NCBI GenBank assembly: GCA_020249435.1
Contig: JADCFQ010000022.1
Location: 1-64,000 of the forward strand
Source of the DNA: Roseomonas sp.
GTDB taxonomy: Bacteria; Pseudomonadota; Alphaproteobacteria; Acetobacterales; Acetobacteraceae
DNA length: 64,000 nt
Direction of reading: 5' to 3'
Below, piece after piece: positions 32,300 to 41,134 of the stretch. The translations under genes and the position numbers were made by a program. The notes under the pieces are model-generated. The model was not told where the DNA came from. It did no database searches and saw only the letters and a program-made list of their open reading frames with translations. The number at the start of each line of letters is the position of its first letter. Position 1 is the stretch's first letter.

Positions 32300-33943
32300 A
32301 TGCGTGACCCAGCCCTTGAAGCCCTTCTCGCCCGGCGCGGCACTGTCAAGCAGATCGCCGCCGCCTTGGGCATTTCCACCGCCGCCGTTTCGCAATGGAA
32401 GCGCGTCCCTGAGGATCGTGTTTCGGAAATTGCCAAGGCGCTGAACTTAGCGCCGGAAAGCCTGCGGCCTGACCTGGCACCCTCCCCTCAAACACAAGGA
32501 TTGCCCCGCATGGTGGCCCGCCCCGTTCTGCGCCGCCGGCGCCGCACCAAGATCATCGCAACCCTCGGCCCCGCCAGCAGCAGCGCGGAGATGATCGAAC
32601 GGCTCCACCGCGCCGGGGCCGATATTTTCCGCCTTAACTTTTCCCATGGCAGCCATGAGGATCACGCCGCGCGCATCGCCACCATCCGCGCCGTCGAGGC
32701 CAAGGTGGGCCGCCCCATCGGGATATTGGCCGATGTGCAGGGGCCGAAGCTGCGCGTTGGGCGCTTTCAGGCCGGGCGGGTGCAGCTGCAATCGGGGCAG
32801 AGTTTCAAGCTTGATCTCAACCCGACGCCGGGTGACGCCAGGCGCGTCAATCTGCCGCATCCGGAAATCATCGCCGCGGCGCAGATCGGCACCACGCTTC
32901 TATTGGATGATGGCAAACTCCGGCTGCGTGTCACCCACAAACGTCCCGATCATCTGGAAACCCAGGTCGTGGTCGGCGGCCCGCTTTCGGACCGCAAGGG
33001 CGTGAATGTGCCCGATGTGGCGCTGCCCATTCCGGCGCTGACGGAAAAGGACCGTGCGGACCTCGCCTTCGTGCTCGACCAGGGCGTTGAATATATCGGG
33101 CTGTCTTTCGTGCAACGCCCGGAAGATGTGGCAGAAGCCAAGGAAATCGCCGCCGGGCGCGCCTGGATCATGGTGAAGCTGGAAAAGCCGCAGGCGTTGG
33201 AAAACCTTGATGCCATCATGGCGCTCACTGATTGCGTCATGGTCGCACGCGGCGATTTGGGCGTGGAATTGCCGCCGGAAGAAGTGCCGCTTGCGCAAAA
33301 GCGCATCGTGCGCACGGCGCGCGCACTCGGCAAACCTGTTGTGGTGGCAACGCAAATGCTGGAGAGCATGATCACCGCCCCCAGCCCGACGCGCGCCGAG
33401 GTTTCCGATGTTGGCACCGCCGTATTCGATGGCGCAGATGCGGTGATGCTCTCGGCCGAGACCGCTGCCGGGCAATACCCTTATGAGGCGGTCAATATGA
33501 TGGACCGCATTGTGGCGCGGGTAGAACAGGACCCTGATTGGCGCCGCCTGACCGATGCCGCGCGCCCACCGCCTGAACATTCCAGCGCCGGCGCCATCGC
33601 CACCGCTGCGCGCCAGGTGGCTGAGACGATCGAAGCCGAGGTGATTGCGACCTTCAGCTCCACCGGTTCCACCACGCTGCGGGTCGCGCGCGAAAGGCCG
33701 CATTGTCCGATCCTGGGGCTGACCACCAGCGCGGGTGTGGCGCGGCGCATGGCGCTGATCTGGGGGGTACATTCGCTGGAAGTCAGCGAAATCCATTCCA
33801 TGACAGAAATGGTGGCCCGCGCGACCCGCGCCGCGCAGCATGAAGGCTTCGCCAAAACTGGGGATGAGGTGGTGGTGACGGCCGGTGTGCCCTTTGGCAC
33901 GCCAGGGACGACCAATGCGCTCCGCGTCGCGATTGTGAAGTAA
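32300..33943 (+). CDS. pyk: pyruvate kinase with an in-frame N-terminal helix-turn-helix domain
   Basis: The open frame of 547 residues has two parts. Residues 1-60 (VKQIAAALGISTAAVSQWKR, then a second helix) look like a Cro/YdaS-type DNA-binding HTH. From about Met71, RRRRTKIIATLGPASSSAEM opens a complete pyruvate kinase of about 477 residues, with FRLNFSHGS, VKLEKPQALENLD, MVARGDLGVELPPEEV and TQMLESM motifs. Typical Pyk is 470-480 residues, so the HTH is extra. An AAGGA site stands nine bases before Met71 (32510), so two products may be made: HTH-Pyk and plain Pyk. Upstream palindromes may be its own operators. Confidence 0.9.
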   Translation: MRDPALEALLARRGTVKQIAAALGISTAAVSQWKRVPEDRVSEIAKALNLAPESLRPDLAPSPQTQGLPRMVARPVLRRRRRTKIIATLGPASSSAEMIERLHRAGADIFRLNFSHGSHEDHAARIATIRAVEAKVGRPIGILADVQGPKLRVGRFQAGRVQLQSGQSFKLDLNPTPGDARRVNLPHPEIIAAAQIGTTLLLDDGKLRLRVTHKRPDHLETQVVVGGPLSDRKGVNVPDVALPIPALTEKDRADLAFVLDQGVEYIGLSFVQRPEDVAEAKEIAAGRAWIMVKLEKPQALENLDAIMALTDCVMVARGDLGVELPPEEVPLAQKRIVRTARALGKPVVVATQMLESMITAPSPTRAEVSDVGTAVFDGADAVMLSAETAAGQYPYEAVNMMDRIVARVEQDPDWRRLTDAARPPPEHSSAGAIATAARQVAETIEAEVIATFSSTGSTTLRVARERPHCPILGLTTSAGVARRMALIWGVHSLEVSEIHSMTEMVARATRAAQHEGFAKTGDEVVVTAGVPFGTPGTTNALRVAIVK

Positions 33944-33955
33944 CGCCTGCCAGAA

Positions 33956-33990
33956 CAAAAAAGGCGTGACCCTTGATAAAGGGTCACGCC
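33956..33990 (-). terminator. rho-independent terminator of the AapJ-like gene
   Basis: GGCGTGACCCTT (33963-33974) and AAGGGTCACGCC (33979-33990) form a perfect 12-base-pair stem around GATA. On the minus strand it is followed by a T-run (A-run 33957-33962 on the plus strand). It ends the binding-protein transcript and may also slow the pyk transcript from the opposite side. Confidence 0.85.
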
Positions 33991-34008
33991 AATCCTTGCA
34001 GAAAAACT

Positions 34009-35046
34009 TCAGCGCAGCGGCAGCGCGTACATCAAGCCGCCCGGCGTGGTCCAAAGATGGTTCGGGCCGCGCGGCAATTGCACCTGGCTCTTGTCGCCCA
34101 TGGTGCGTTCATAAAGCTCCCCATAATTGCCGATGGCGCGCACGACATTATAGGCCCAGGCGGGATCAAGCTTCAGCGATTGGCCAAGTTCCGGCGTCAC
34201 ACCCAGCAAGCGGCGCGTATTGGGGTTGGTGCTGGTGCGGCGCTGCTGTTCGGCATTGGCCTGCGTCACGCCCTGTTCTTCCGCTTCAATGATGGCATAA
34301 GTGTACCAGCGCACCACATCGAACCATTGATCATCCCCACGGCGGATATAGGCGCCGTAAGGTTCCTTGGAAAAACGCTCGGGCAGGATGGTCCAATCGG
34401 CCGGGCGCGGCATGGAAGACCGCACGCCGGCAAGCTGGGAGGCATCGGTGCCGAAGCTGTCGCAGCGGCCGGCCTGGAGCGCGGCCACCGCCTGGTCGGT
34501 GCGTTCAAACACCACTGCCTGGAAGGGCGTATTGATGCTGCGGAAGTAATCCGCCGTCACCTGTTCATTCGTCGTGCCTTGGATCAGGCAAATCGTCGCA
34601 CCGCGCATTTCGGCCACTTTCTGCACACCCGCATCCGCCTTCACCATGAAGCCGTGACCATCATAAAAATAGGTCGTGGCATGACGCAGGCCAAGTGTCG
34701 TGTCACGCAGCATGGTCTGGGTGGAGGTGCGGAACAGCACATCCACTTCCCCCGATCCAAGCGCGGTGAAGCGGGTGGAGGATGACAGCGGCACGAAACG
34801 CACCTTTGACGGATCATTGAAAATAGCGACCGCCAGGCCACGGCAAAGATCAGCATCCAGCCCCTGCCAAATGCCCCGGCTATCGGGCAGAGCAAACCCG
34901 GCAACGCCGGTGCCAATGCCGCAATTCAAATTGCCGCGCGCCTTGATCGCGTCCAGCGTGGGGCTCGCGGAAGGTTGCGCAAAGCTTGGCGCAGCGAAGG
35001 TTGCGAAAAGCGCAGCGAGGGCAGCTTTCAAGCCGAATTTACGCAT
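34009..35046 (-). CDS. amino-acid ABC transporter solute-binding protein (AapJ-like)
   Basis: A 345-residue periplasmic binding protein with a signal peptide (MRKFGLKAALAALFATFAAP, cleavage after AFA-Q near 23). LDAIKARGNLNCGIGTGVAGF, GLDADLCRGLAVAIF and FRTSTQTMLRDTTLG match the AapJ/BztA general L-amino-acid family. No AapQMP permease or ATPase is adjacent, so its partners must lie elsewhere. AAGAGG precedes the ATG at 35046, and a strong terminator follows. Confidence 0.88.
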   Translation of the reverse strand: MRKFGLKAALAALFATFAAPSFAQPSASPTLDAIKARGNLNCGIGTGVAGFALPDSRGIWQGLDADLCRGLAVAIFNDPSKVRFVPLSSSTRFTALGSGEVDVLFRTSTQTMLRDTTLGLRHATTYFYDGHGFMVKADAGVQKVAEMRGATICLIQGTTNEQVTADYFRSINTPFQAVVFERTDQAVAALQAGRCDSFGTDASQLAGVRSSMPRPADWTILPERFSKEPYGAYIRRGDDQWFDVVRWYTYAIIEAEEQGVTQANAEQQRRTSTNPNTRRLLGVTPELGQSLKLDPAWAYNVVRAIGNYGELYERTMGDKSQVQLPRGPNHLWTTPGGLMYALPLR

Positions 35047-35127
35047 GGGGGCCTCTTCTTTCCTGTTGAAGAGGCCCATGTCACCGATGGGATAAAGCGA
35101 TGTCAACGCAACTTTGCATTCATTAAA

Positions 35128-35817
35128 TTACGCCAATGTAGGTTCCACAATGCGTCCATCTTCCATCGCCACAACACGGTCCGCGATATCCAGAATGCGC
35201 GGATCATGCGTCACCATCAAAATGGGCACGCCGCGCGATTTCGCCAAATCCCGTAGCAGCCGCGCCACTTCCGCCCCCGAAACCTTATCCAAGGCAGCGG
35301 TGGGCTCATCGGCCAAAACAAGGCCGGGGTCACCCACCAAGGCGCGGGCAATCGCCACGCGCTGGCGCTGCCCGCCAGAAAGCTTGGATGGCAGCCGGTC
35401 CGCATGTTCGGCCAAACCGACCGAGGCCAGCATCGCACCAGCGCGGCGCAGGCGCTCGGTTTCCGAAAAACGCGGCGCCACTTCAAGCGCCATTGCCACA
35501 TTCTGCCGCGCGGTCAGGGCACCAAGCAGATTATGGTTCTGGAAAATGAAGCCGATACGTTGCCGGAGCGAGACCCGGTCGCTTTCGGAAGCACCCAACA
35601 GCTCCTGCCCCAACACTCGGCAGGAACCCTCCTGCATGGACCGCAGCGCGCCGATCAGCGTGATCAAGGTGGTCTTGCCGGAACCGGATGGGCCGGTCAG
35701 CAACAACACCTCCCCCACGCCCACCTGCAAGGCAACATCGCGCAACACCGGGCGGAGTAACTCACCTTCGCCATAAGCGTAATTCAGCGCCGCAATCCGA
35801 ATGGGGTCAGCCTGCAT
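35128..35817 (-). CDS. devA: ABC exporter ATPase (DevA family)
   Basis: A 229-residue ABC ATPase: Walker A GPSGSGKTT, Q-loop FIFQNHNLLGAL, signature LSGGQRQRVAIAR, Walker B LVLADEPTAALD and a switch His in MVTHD. The strong LLxxLTA...NVAMALE stretch matches DevA/MacB-like exporters. It overlaps the DevC gene by one base and is the last of a TetR-controlled operon (tetR, devB, devC, devA on the minus strand). Confidence 0.9.
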   Translation of the reverse strand: MQADPIRIAALNYAYGEGELLRPVLRDVALQVGVGEVLLLTGPSGSGKTTLITLIGALRSMQEGSCRVLGQELLGASESDRVSLRQRIGFIFQNHNLLGALTARQNVAMALEVAPRFSETERLRRAGAMLASVGLAEHADRLPSKLSGGQRQRVAIARALVGDPGLVLADEPTAALDKVSGAEVARLLRDLAKSRGVPILMVTHDPRILDIADRVVAMEDGRIVEPTLA

Positions 35818-37061
35818 CAGAACAGATCCGCGGGATTGGCATCACCGAGCTTGCGGATGGCAAGCAAGCCCGCCAGAGCACACATGCCAAAGATCATCAG
35901 GAATACGGTGATGGCGCGGTCCCAGGTCATGCCCAGCGGCAGGAAGGTGGCGGCGCCGACGAATTCATATACCCAGATCGATGCCAAAAACCCCGGCGTA
36001 AATCCAAACACCGCCAGGACCAGGGCGGATGCCATGACCACCCGCGCCAGATAGAAATTGGAATAGCCAATCGCCTTCAGCGTTGCATATTCGCGCAAGT
36101 GATTGGCGATATCGCTGAACAGGATCTGATAGACAATCACCATGCCGACAATCAGCCCCATGATGCTGCCAAAGCCGAAGATGAAGCCAATCGCGGTCGC
36201 AGTTTCCCAATAATGGCGTTCATGCGCGACCAATTCCTGCTGCGTCAGCACCCGGATATCGCCTGGTAACAACGCCTTGAGCCTTTCCTTGGCGGTCTGA
36301 ATATCGGCACCCGGCACCAGGCGAATGGCAATCAGATCCACATTGGCTTGATTGCGGTCGCGCACCAAGCGGCGAAAATTCACCTCACTCATCACCAGAT
36401 TGCCATCGGCGCCGAAGGATGGGCCGATTTCCACAAGGCCCACAAGGCGCATCATGCGATTGCCGATCTGTACCTCAAACGGACCGCCTTCGGCGAGTTT
36501 CTTCGCCACATCACCAAATTCCGGGCGCGAACGCACATCAAACCCAACCGCATCCACTTGCCGCAGTGCGTCCGATATCTTGTCCAGGCCCGGAAAGCGC
36601 ATCGCACCCGCTTCAACATCAAAGCCGATCAACTGAATGGCGCGTTTGGCGCCGGTTTCCGGATTGCGCCAGGAAAGCTGTGTCAGATAGACCGGCACGG
36701 CCTGAGCCACTTCCGGGAGCGCAAGCGCCTGATGGGCACGGATGCGCGGCATGGTCTCTGGCCGGAAGCTCGCCATGGTCAGCGGATTCATCAGGAATAA
36801 TTCCGCTTCCATGGCGGCGTAAAGCCGGGTCGCGCTGTCAAATAAGGCAGCGCGAAAGCCAAGCTGCATGAAGACCAGAACGGCCGCGAACATCACGCCC
36901 GCAATGGCGGAAAAGAGCCGCGCGCGTTCAAAGAAAAGTTGGCGCGTCGCCAGCCGCGCGGGCAGCCAGAACCATTCAAGCAGCGAAACGCGCCCCTTGC
37001 TGCGCGGTGCCGGCGCGGAAGCCACTGGCGGCGCGGGGTGATTCTCCGTCAGTGCATTCAT
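35817..37061 (-). CDS. devC: ABC exporter permease (DevC family)
   Basis: A 414-residue DevC protein with one membrane helix near 40-60 (SAIAGVMFAAVLVFMQLGF), a large periplasmic part of about 220 residues, and three more helices after residue 280 (FIFGFGSIMGLIVGMVIVY, ALVLAVFGFTPGF, MIFGMCALAGLLAI), as in MacB-type permeases. DevBCA pumps export glycolipids or peptides with TolC. It is coupled to devB by four bases and to devA by one. Confidence 0.9.
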   Translation of the reverse strand: MNALTENHPAPPVASAPAPRSKGRVSLLEWFWLPARLATRQLFFERARLFSAIAGVMFAAVLVFMQLGFRAALFDSATRLYAAMEAELFLMNPLTMASFRPETMPRIRAHQALALPEVAQAVPVYLTQLSWRNPETGAKRAIQLIGFDVEAGAMRFPGLDKISDALRQVDAVGFDVRSRPEFGDVAKKLAEGGPFEVQIGNRMMRLVGLVEIGPSFGADGNLVMSEVNFRRLVRDRNQANVDLIAIRLVPGADIQTAKERLKALLPGDIRVLTQQELVAHERHYWETATAIGFIFGFGSIMGLIVGMVIVYQILFSDIANHLREYATLKAIGYSNFYLARVVMASALVLAVFGFTPGFLASIWVYEFVGAATFLPLGMTWDRAITVFLMIFGMCALAGLLAIRKLGDANPADLF

Positions 37062-38092
37062 GGCCGGATCGCCACCTGGACCTGCATATTGGACCGCCGA
37101 CGCAAGGCGGCCGCGCCGGCCTCATCCAAGCTCAGGCGCACTTCGACGGTGCGCGCATCCACCGCCGCCACAGGGTCATTGCTGGCCTGGGTCTGGCGGC
37201 GGACGGTCCAGCCGATATCGCTCACGCGCCCGGCGAAACGCTGCGCTTCGCCTGGCACGACGATCTCAGCCGGCGCGCCAAGACGTACGCGCGGCAAATC
37301 GGTCTCATAGACATCGGCCACGATTTCAAGCTTGGACAAATCAGCGATTTCCAAAACGCCATCCGCGCCCACCTGATCACCGGGGCGCACAAATATCCTG
37401 AGCACCGTGCCCGCAATCGGCGCGCGCACGCGGGTCAATTCGGCATCCGCAAGCGCCTTCGCCGCCGCCGCGTGTGCGCCGGCGACACGCGCCTCGGCCA
37501 GGGCAATATCCTCCGGCCGGGAAGACAGCAGCGTATCCAGGGCTGCCATGGCTTCGCGCTTTTCGGCAGCAAGGCGCGTGGCAATGGCGCGGCTGCGATC
37601 GGCGGTGGCAACAGCGCCGGCACCGGTCGGCACCAGGCGCTCTGCCCGCTCCGCATCTCGCAAGGCGATTTCTTCCTGCGCGGCGATTGCTGCCACGCGG
37701 GCGCGTTGTGCCTCGATCTCAGAGGGCCGCCCGGCGGCGCGCAGCCGGGCAAGCTGCGCCTCGGCCTCGGCCAAGGCAGCCTCGGCTTGGGCGGCGGCGG
37801 CATCCTTCATGGCGGCATCGGCAAATTCCGCGAGCAATTGGCCCTGCGTCACCTCAGCGCCTTCAGCGACCAACAGGCGATCAAGCCGCGTCACTGCCAT
37901 GCCGCCTGGCTGATTAAGGCGGCGAATGCGTGAGGCAGGTTCAACGCGCCCCAAGGCGCCAACACCAATCGGGCCGGTGGCGGTGGGTGCCGCAGGTGCG
38001 GGCGGCGGCGGGCTTGCGCGCAATTGCCAAAAACCGGCGCCACCAATCGCCAGCAACAAAAGCCCTGCGATGATCTTGCCGCGCCGTGTCAT
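37058..38092 (-). CDS. devB: HlyD-type periplasmic adaptor (DevB family)
   Basis: A 344-residue membrane fusion protein: an N-terminal anchor helix (IIAGLLLLAIGGAGFWQL), a lipoyl half-motif (MAVTRLDRLLVAEGAEVTQGQ), a long Ala/Glu-rich coiled coil (about 95-215) and a second lipoyl half with VRAPIAGTVLRI. It links the inner-membrane DevCA pump to an outer-membrane channel. The gene overlaps the TetR stop by four bases and devC by four. Confidence 0.9.
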   Translation of the reverse strand: MTRRGKIIAGLLLLAIGGAGFWQLRASPPPPAPAAPTATGPIGVGALGRVEPASRIRRLNQPGGMAVTRLDRLLVAEGAEVTQGQLLAEFADAAMKDAAAAQAEAALAEAEAQLARLRAAGRPSEIEAQRARVAAIAAQEEIALRDAERAERLVPTGAGAVATADRSRAIATRLAAEKREAMAALDTLLSSRPEDIALAEARVAGAHAAAAKALADAELTRVRAPIAGTVLRIFVRPGDQVGADGVLEIADLSKLEIVADVYETDLPRVRLGAPAEIVVPGEAQRFAGRVSDIGWTVRRQTQASNDPVAAVDARTVEVRLSLDEAGAAALRRRSNMQVQVAIRP

Positions 38093-38652
38093 GGCCGCAC
38101 CCCCAAAAGCCCAGAAAGCGCCGCGCGCATTTGTGCCAATTCTTCAGAACTTGCCGTGTAGAGGCTAAACAGCCGCGCCATGAACAGCCCATCGCCCGCC
38201 GCCATGATGGCCGCGCCATGGCCGGGCGGCAGGCCATCAGCGGCAACGGCAGCGCGCATCTGAGCAATCACGGCGCGCATCGGCGCCAAAAGCGCGGGGT
38301 CATGATGGAAGGCCGCCAGAAACACGGCACCGGCGCGTTGATGGCGTTCATTGCAGGCCATCTCGCCCTCGCCAAACCCCCATTCCAGCATGGACCGCGC
38401 CACCCGCCCCGGCCCTTCCGGCTGGGTGGCGACGCAGGCCGCGAATTCCTGGGCGATGAAGCCAGCAAGCCGGCCGAGCAGCGCTTCCAACAGCGCCTCC
38501 TTGGAGGCGAAGTGATAGAGCAAACCGCCCTTGGAAACCCCGGCTTCGCGCGCCACGGCTTCGAGCGTCATCGCCGCGACGCCGCGGGCGATGATCAGGT
38601 TTTCAGCGGCGTCCAGGATGCGCGTTGGCGCGTCGGGGGTGGTTCCATCCAT
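38089..38652 (-). CDS. TetR-family regulator of the DevBCA operon
   Basis: A 187-residue TetR-family protein. The helix-turn-helix reads MTLEAVAREAGVSKGGLLYHF (residues about 28-48), followed by FASKEALLEALL. The C-terminal ligand domain is not one I can link to a specific effector. Its gene is first in the operon with devB, devC and devA, and a perfect palindrome stands 14 bases upstream of the start, so it most likely represses its own operon until an exported compound is bound. Confidence 0.9.
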   Translation of the reverse strand: MDGTTPDAPTRILDAAENLIIARGVAAMTLEAVAREAGVSKGGLLYHFASKEALLEALLGRLAGFIAQEFAACVATQPEGPGRVARSMLEWGFGEGEMACNERHQRAGAVFLAAFHHDPALLAPMRAVIAQMRAAVAADGLPPGHGAAIMAAGDGLFMARLFSLYTASSEELAQMRAALSGLLGVRP

Positions 38653-38665
38653 ACCCCTTAACTAT

Positions 38666-38679
38666 ACCGTCTGGACGGT
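38666..38679. promoter_or_regulatory. TetR operator upstream of the DevBCA operon
   Basis: ACCGTC (38666-38671) and GACGGT (38674-38679) form a perfect 14-base palindrome with a TG centre. It lies between the end of lpxK and the start of the TetR gene, 14 bases from the latter. This form (ACCG...CGGT) is typical of TetR-family sites. Confidence 0.75.
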
Positions 38680-38682
38680 TTG

Positions 38683-39660
38683 TCAAGTTTTTTCTGGGAT
38701 AGTCCTGTCCAGCAATGCCTCGATCTCCGCCGGGTCGTCCCAGGCCAGCGCGATGCTCACCACCTGAATGCCCGCGCGCAAAGCGGGCGGGATACGCACA
38801 ATATCCTTGCGCGTTGTCACCGGGATGGCGCGGAGCTTTTCCGCCTCGGTCAGGATCTCGCGGATTTCCTGGTCATCGAAGGGGTAGTGATCCGCGAATG
38901 GGTGGCGCGCGGCCAAAACAGCGCCGGCTTCCTGCAAGGTTGTGAAGAATTTGCGCGGATTGGCGATGCCGCAAAACGCGACAACGGGCTTGCCGGACAG
39001 CGCCGCCGCTTCCGGCCCAGGCACCAGCCGGGCGCGCAGCACCGGCAATCCGGGCGGCAAATGCGCCAGTGCGCCGGTCTCATCCTCCCCGATCAGCACG
39101 GCGGCCTGGCAGCGCGCGGCGGCAGCGGCGACCGGTTCGCGCAGCGGCCCGGATGGGATCACCCGGCCATTACCAAACCCGTATGACCCATCAATGATCA
39201 GCAGCGAGAGCGATTTTTCGAGGGTCGGGTTCTGCAGCCCATCATCCATGATGATCGCCTGCGCGCCCGCCCCTTCCGCCGCCGCGCCACCCGCCGCGCG
39301 GTCTGCCGAAACCCAGGTCGGTGCAAGGGCGGCCAGCAGCAGCGCCTCATCCCCCACGGCGCGGCTGTCATGAGCGGCGGGGTCCACGCGTGCGGGCCCC
39401 TTCAACTTGCCGCCATAGCCACGCAGCAGGAAATGCGGCGCGAGGCCGCGCGCGCGAAGCCTTTCGCCCAGATCAAGTGCCACGGTGGTTTTGCCGGCGC
39501 CGCCCGCAGTCGCATTGCCGCAGCAGATCACCGGCAAGGCAAGCTTCTGCCCATGGCGCGTCATGCGCCGCGCTGTCGTTGCGGCATAAAGCGCCGCAAT
39601 GGGCGAAAGCAGGGCTGCCGCCACACCAGGCTTACCGGTCCAGAATTCAGGCGCTCGCAT
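38683..39660 (-). CDS. lpxK: tetraacyldisaccharide 4'-kinase
   Basis: A 325-residue LpxK. The P-loop sits in CCGNATAGGAGKTTVALDL, followed by FLLRGYGGKLKGPARVD and DEALLLA. VIIMDDGLQNPTLEKSL carries the metal-binding DDG motif, and PLREPVAA follows. It phosphorylates the 4' position of lipid A disaccharide at the inner membrane. It lies downstream of waaA on the same strand, separated by 163 bases in which I see no gene. Confidence 0.94.
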   Translation of the reverse strand: MRAPEFWTGKPGVAAALLSPIAALYAATTARRMTRHGQKLALPVICCGNATAGGAGKTTVALDLGERLRARGLAPHFLLRGYGGKLKGPARVDPAAHDSRAVGDEALLLAALAPTWVSADRAAGGAAAEGAGAQAIIMDDGLQNPTLEKSLSLLIIDGSYGFGNGRVIPSGPLREPVAAAAARCQAAVLIGEDETGALAHLPPGLPVLRARLVPGPEAAALSGKPVVAFCGIANPRKFFTTLQEAGAVLAARHPFADHYPFDDQEIREILTEAEKLRAIPVTTRKDIVRIPPALRAGIQVVSIALAWDDPAEIEALLDRTIPEKT

Positions 39661-39823
39661 CAGTTGAAACCGTTCAAACCTTCCGCAATGCCGGCATCGC
39701 TGAAATGGCGCGCGCGGCTGGGGTCACTTCTCCTGGGGCTTCCTGTTCCGCGCGGCTTCGCCGTCTTTGCGGTAGGGGCCTGAGCAAATCCTCTTGGGTT
39801 CGGTCCTTCCCGGAAAGGGGATG

Positions 39824-41134
39824 CTACCGCGCCGGGCGGATCAAGGGCAACAGGCTTGTCGCGATGCGCCCCGGCAGGTCAGCCTGCCCCTGGGCGAGCG
39901 CCGCCGCCGCCCCCGCCATGGCCTGCCCGGTGGCAGGATCGGCCAAGAAGCGCGCGACATGGGTGGCGAGCGCTTCCGCCGCCCCCGGCCCATCCGGGGT
40001 TTCAATCAAGCCATGGGCAGCGCTCAGCCGCGCGATGATTTCGCTGAAATTGAAGTGATGCGGCCCGATCAGGATGGGGCAGCCCAGCCGCGCGGCTTCG
40101 AGCGGGTTCTGCCCGCCATGCGGCACCAAGGACCCGCCAATCAGCGCAACCCGTGCCAGACGATAGAATAGCCCCAATTCGCCGAGCGTATCGGCGACAT
40201 AAACCGCCACCTCCGCCCCGGCTTCCTGCCCCGCGCCGCGCCGCGCCACCGGCAAATCCCCTGCCAAATCCGCAATATCCGGCCCGCGCGGCGGATGGCG
40301 CGGCACAATCACCGTGAGCAAGCCCGGATGCGCCGGCGCCAGCAGCCGATGCGCGGCCAGGATGATTTCATCCTCCCCCGGATGAGTACTGGCGGCGAGC
40401 CAAACGGGCCGCCTCGCCCAGGCAGCGCTGAGCCTTGCCAATTCGGCGGGATCAGCGGGCAAGGGTGGTGCGGCGTATTTCAGGTTCCCCCAGCAGGGCA
40501 CCTCCCGCCCCGCCAGGGCCGAAAAGCGGGCGGCATCGGCCTCGGTCTGCGCCAGGATCAGCCCGAAACGCCCGAGCAAGCCCCGCGCAAAACCCGGCGC
40601 CCAGCCCCAGGCTTTGGCGGAGCGCGCCGACATGCGCGCATTGATCAGCGCCAGCGGTACGCCCTGCCGGCCGGCTGCCGCCAGCATATTGGGCCAGAGT
40701 TCGGATTCCACGATCACGGCCAGATCAGGCCGCCAGCCCGCCAGAAACCGCGCCACCCAGTGCGGCACATCCAAAGGCAGGAAGCGATGCTGCGTGCGCG
40801 GCGCCAAAGCGAGCGAAAGCCGCTGTTCCAGCAAGCGCGCGGAAGTGACCGTGCCAGTGGTGACCAGAAAGGACAGCGCCGGATCCCGCTGCGCCAAGGC
40901 TTCCAGCAGCGGCAGCAGGGACAATGTCTCCCCATTGCTGGCCGCATGGCACCAGACCAACCGGCCCGGGGGGCGCGCGGCAGCATGGCCCTGGCGTTCG
41001 GGCAGACGTTCGGCGATTTCCTTGCCCTTGGCGATACGGCGGCGGAGGTAAAGCGGCAAAAGCGGCGCGAGCAGGCTGGCAAGCAGCGCCCAGGCGCCGG
41101 CCAGGATGCGCGCCGAAAGGCTGGGCGGCGTCAT
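39824..41134 (-). CDS. waaA: 3-deoxy-D-manno-octulosonic acid (Kdo) transferase
   Basis: A 436-residue GT30 enzyme. An N-terminal membrane-associated helix (AGAWALLASLLAPLLPLYL) precedes WCHAASNGETLSLLPLLEAL, whose Glu is the catalytic base. ESELWPNMLAAAGRQGVPLA and LINARMSARSAKAW follow in the first lobe, and IGGSLVPHGGQNPLEAARLG in the donor lobe. It adds Kdo to lipid IVA. It overlaps the DUF374 gene stop by four bases, consistent with one lipid A/Kdo operon. Confidence 0.93.
   Translation of the reverse strand: MTPPSLSARILAGAWALLASLLAPLLPLYLRRRIAKGKEIAERLPERQGHAAARPPGRLVWCHAASNGETLSLLPLLEALAQRDPALSFLVTTGTVTSARLLEQRLSLALAPRTQHRFLPLDVPHWVARFLAGWRPDLAVIVESELWPNMLAAAGRQGVPLALINARMSARSAKAWGWAPGFARGLLGRFGLILAQTEADAARFSALAGREVPCWGNLKYAAPPLPADPAELARLSAAWARRPVWLAASTHPGEDEIILAAHRLLAPAHPGLLTVIVPRHPPRGPDIADLAGDLPVARRGAGQEAGAEVAVYVADTLGELGLFYRLARVALIGGSLVPHGGQNPLEAARLGCPILIGPHHFNFSEIIARLSAAHGLIETPDGPGAAEALATHVARFLADPATGQAMAGAAAALAQGQADLPGRIATSLLPLIRPAR

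Noticed and set aside
39661-39823. Possible 31-residue peptide (plus strand, from 39691)
   Set aside because: There is no ribosome site, no homologue recognised, and the region is a simple gap between waaA and lpxK.
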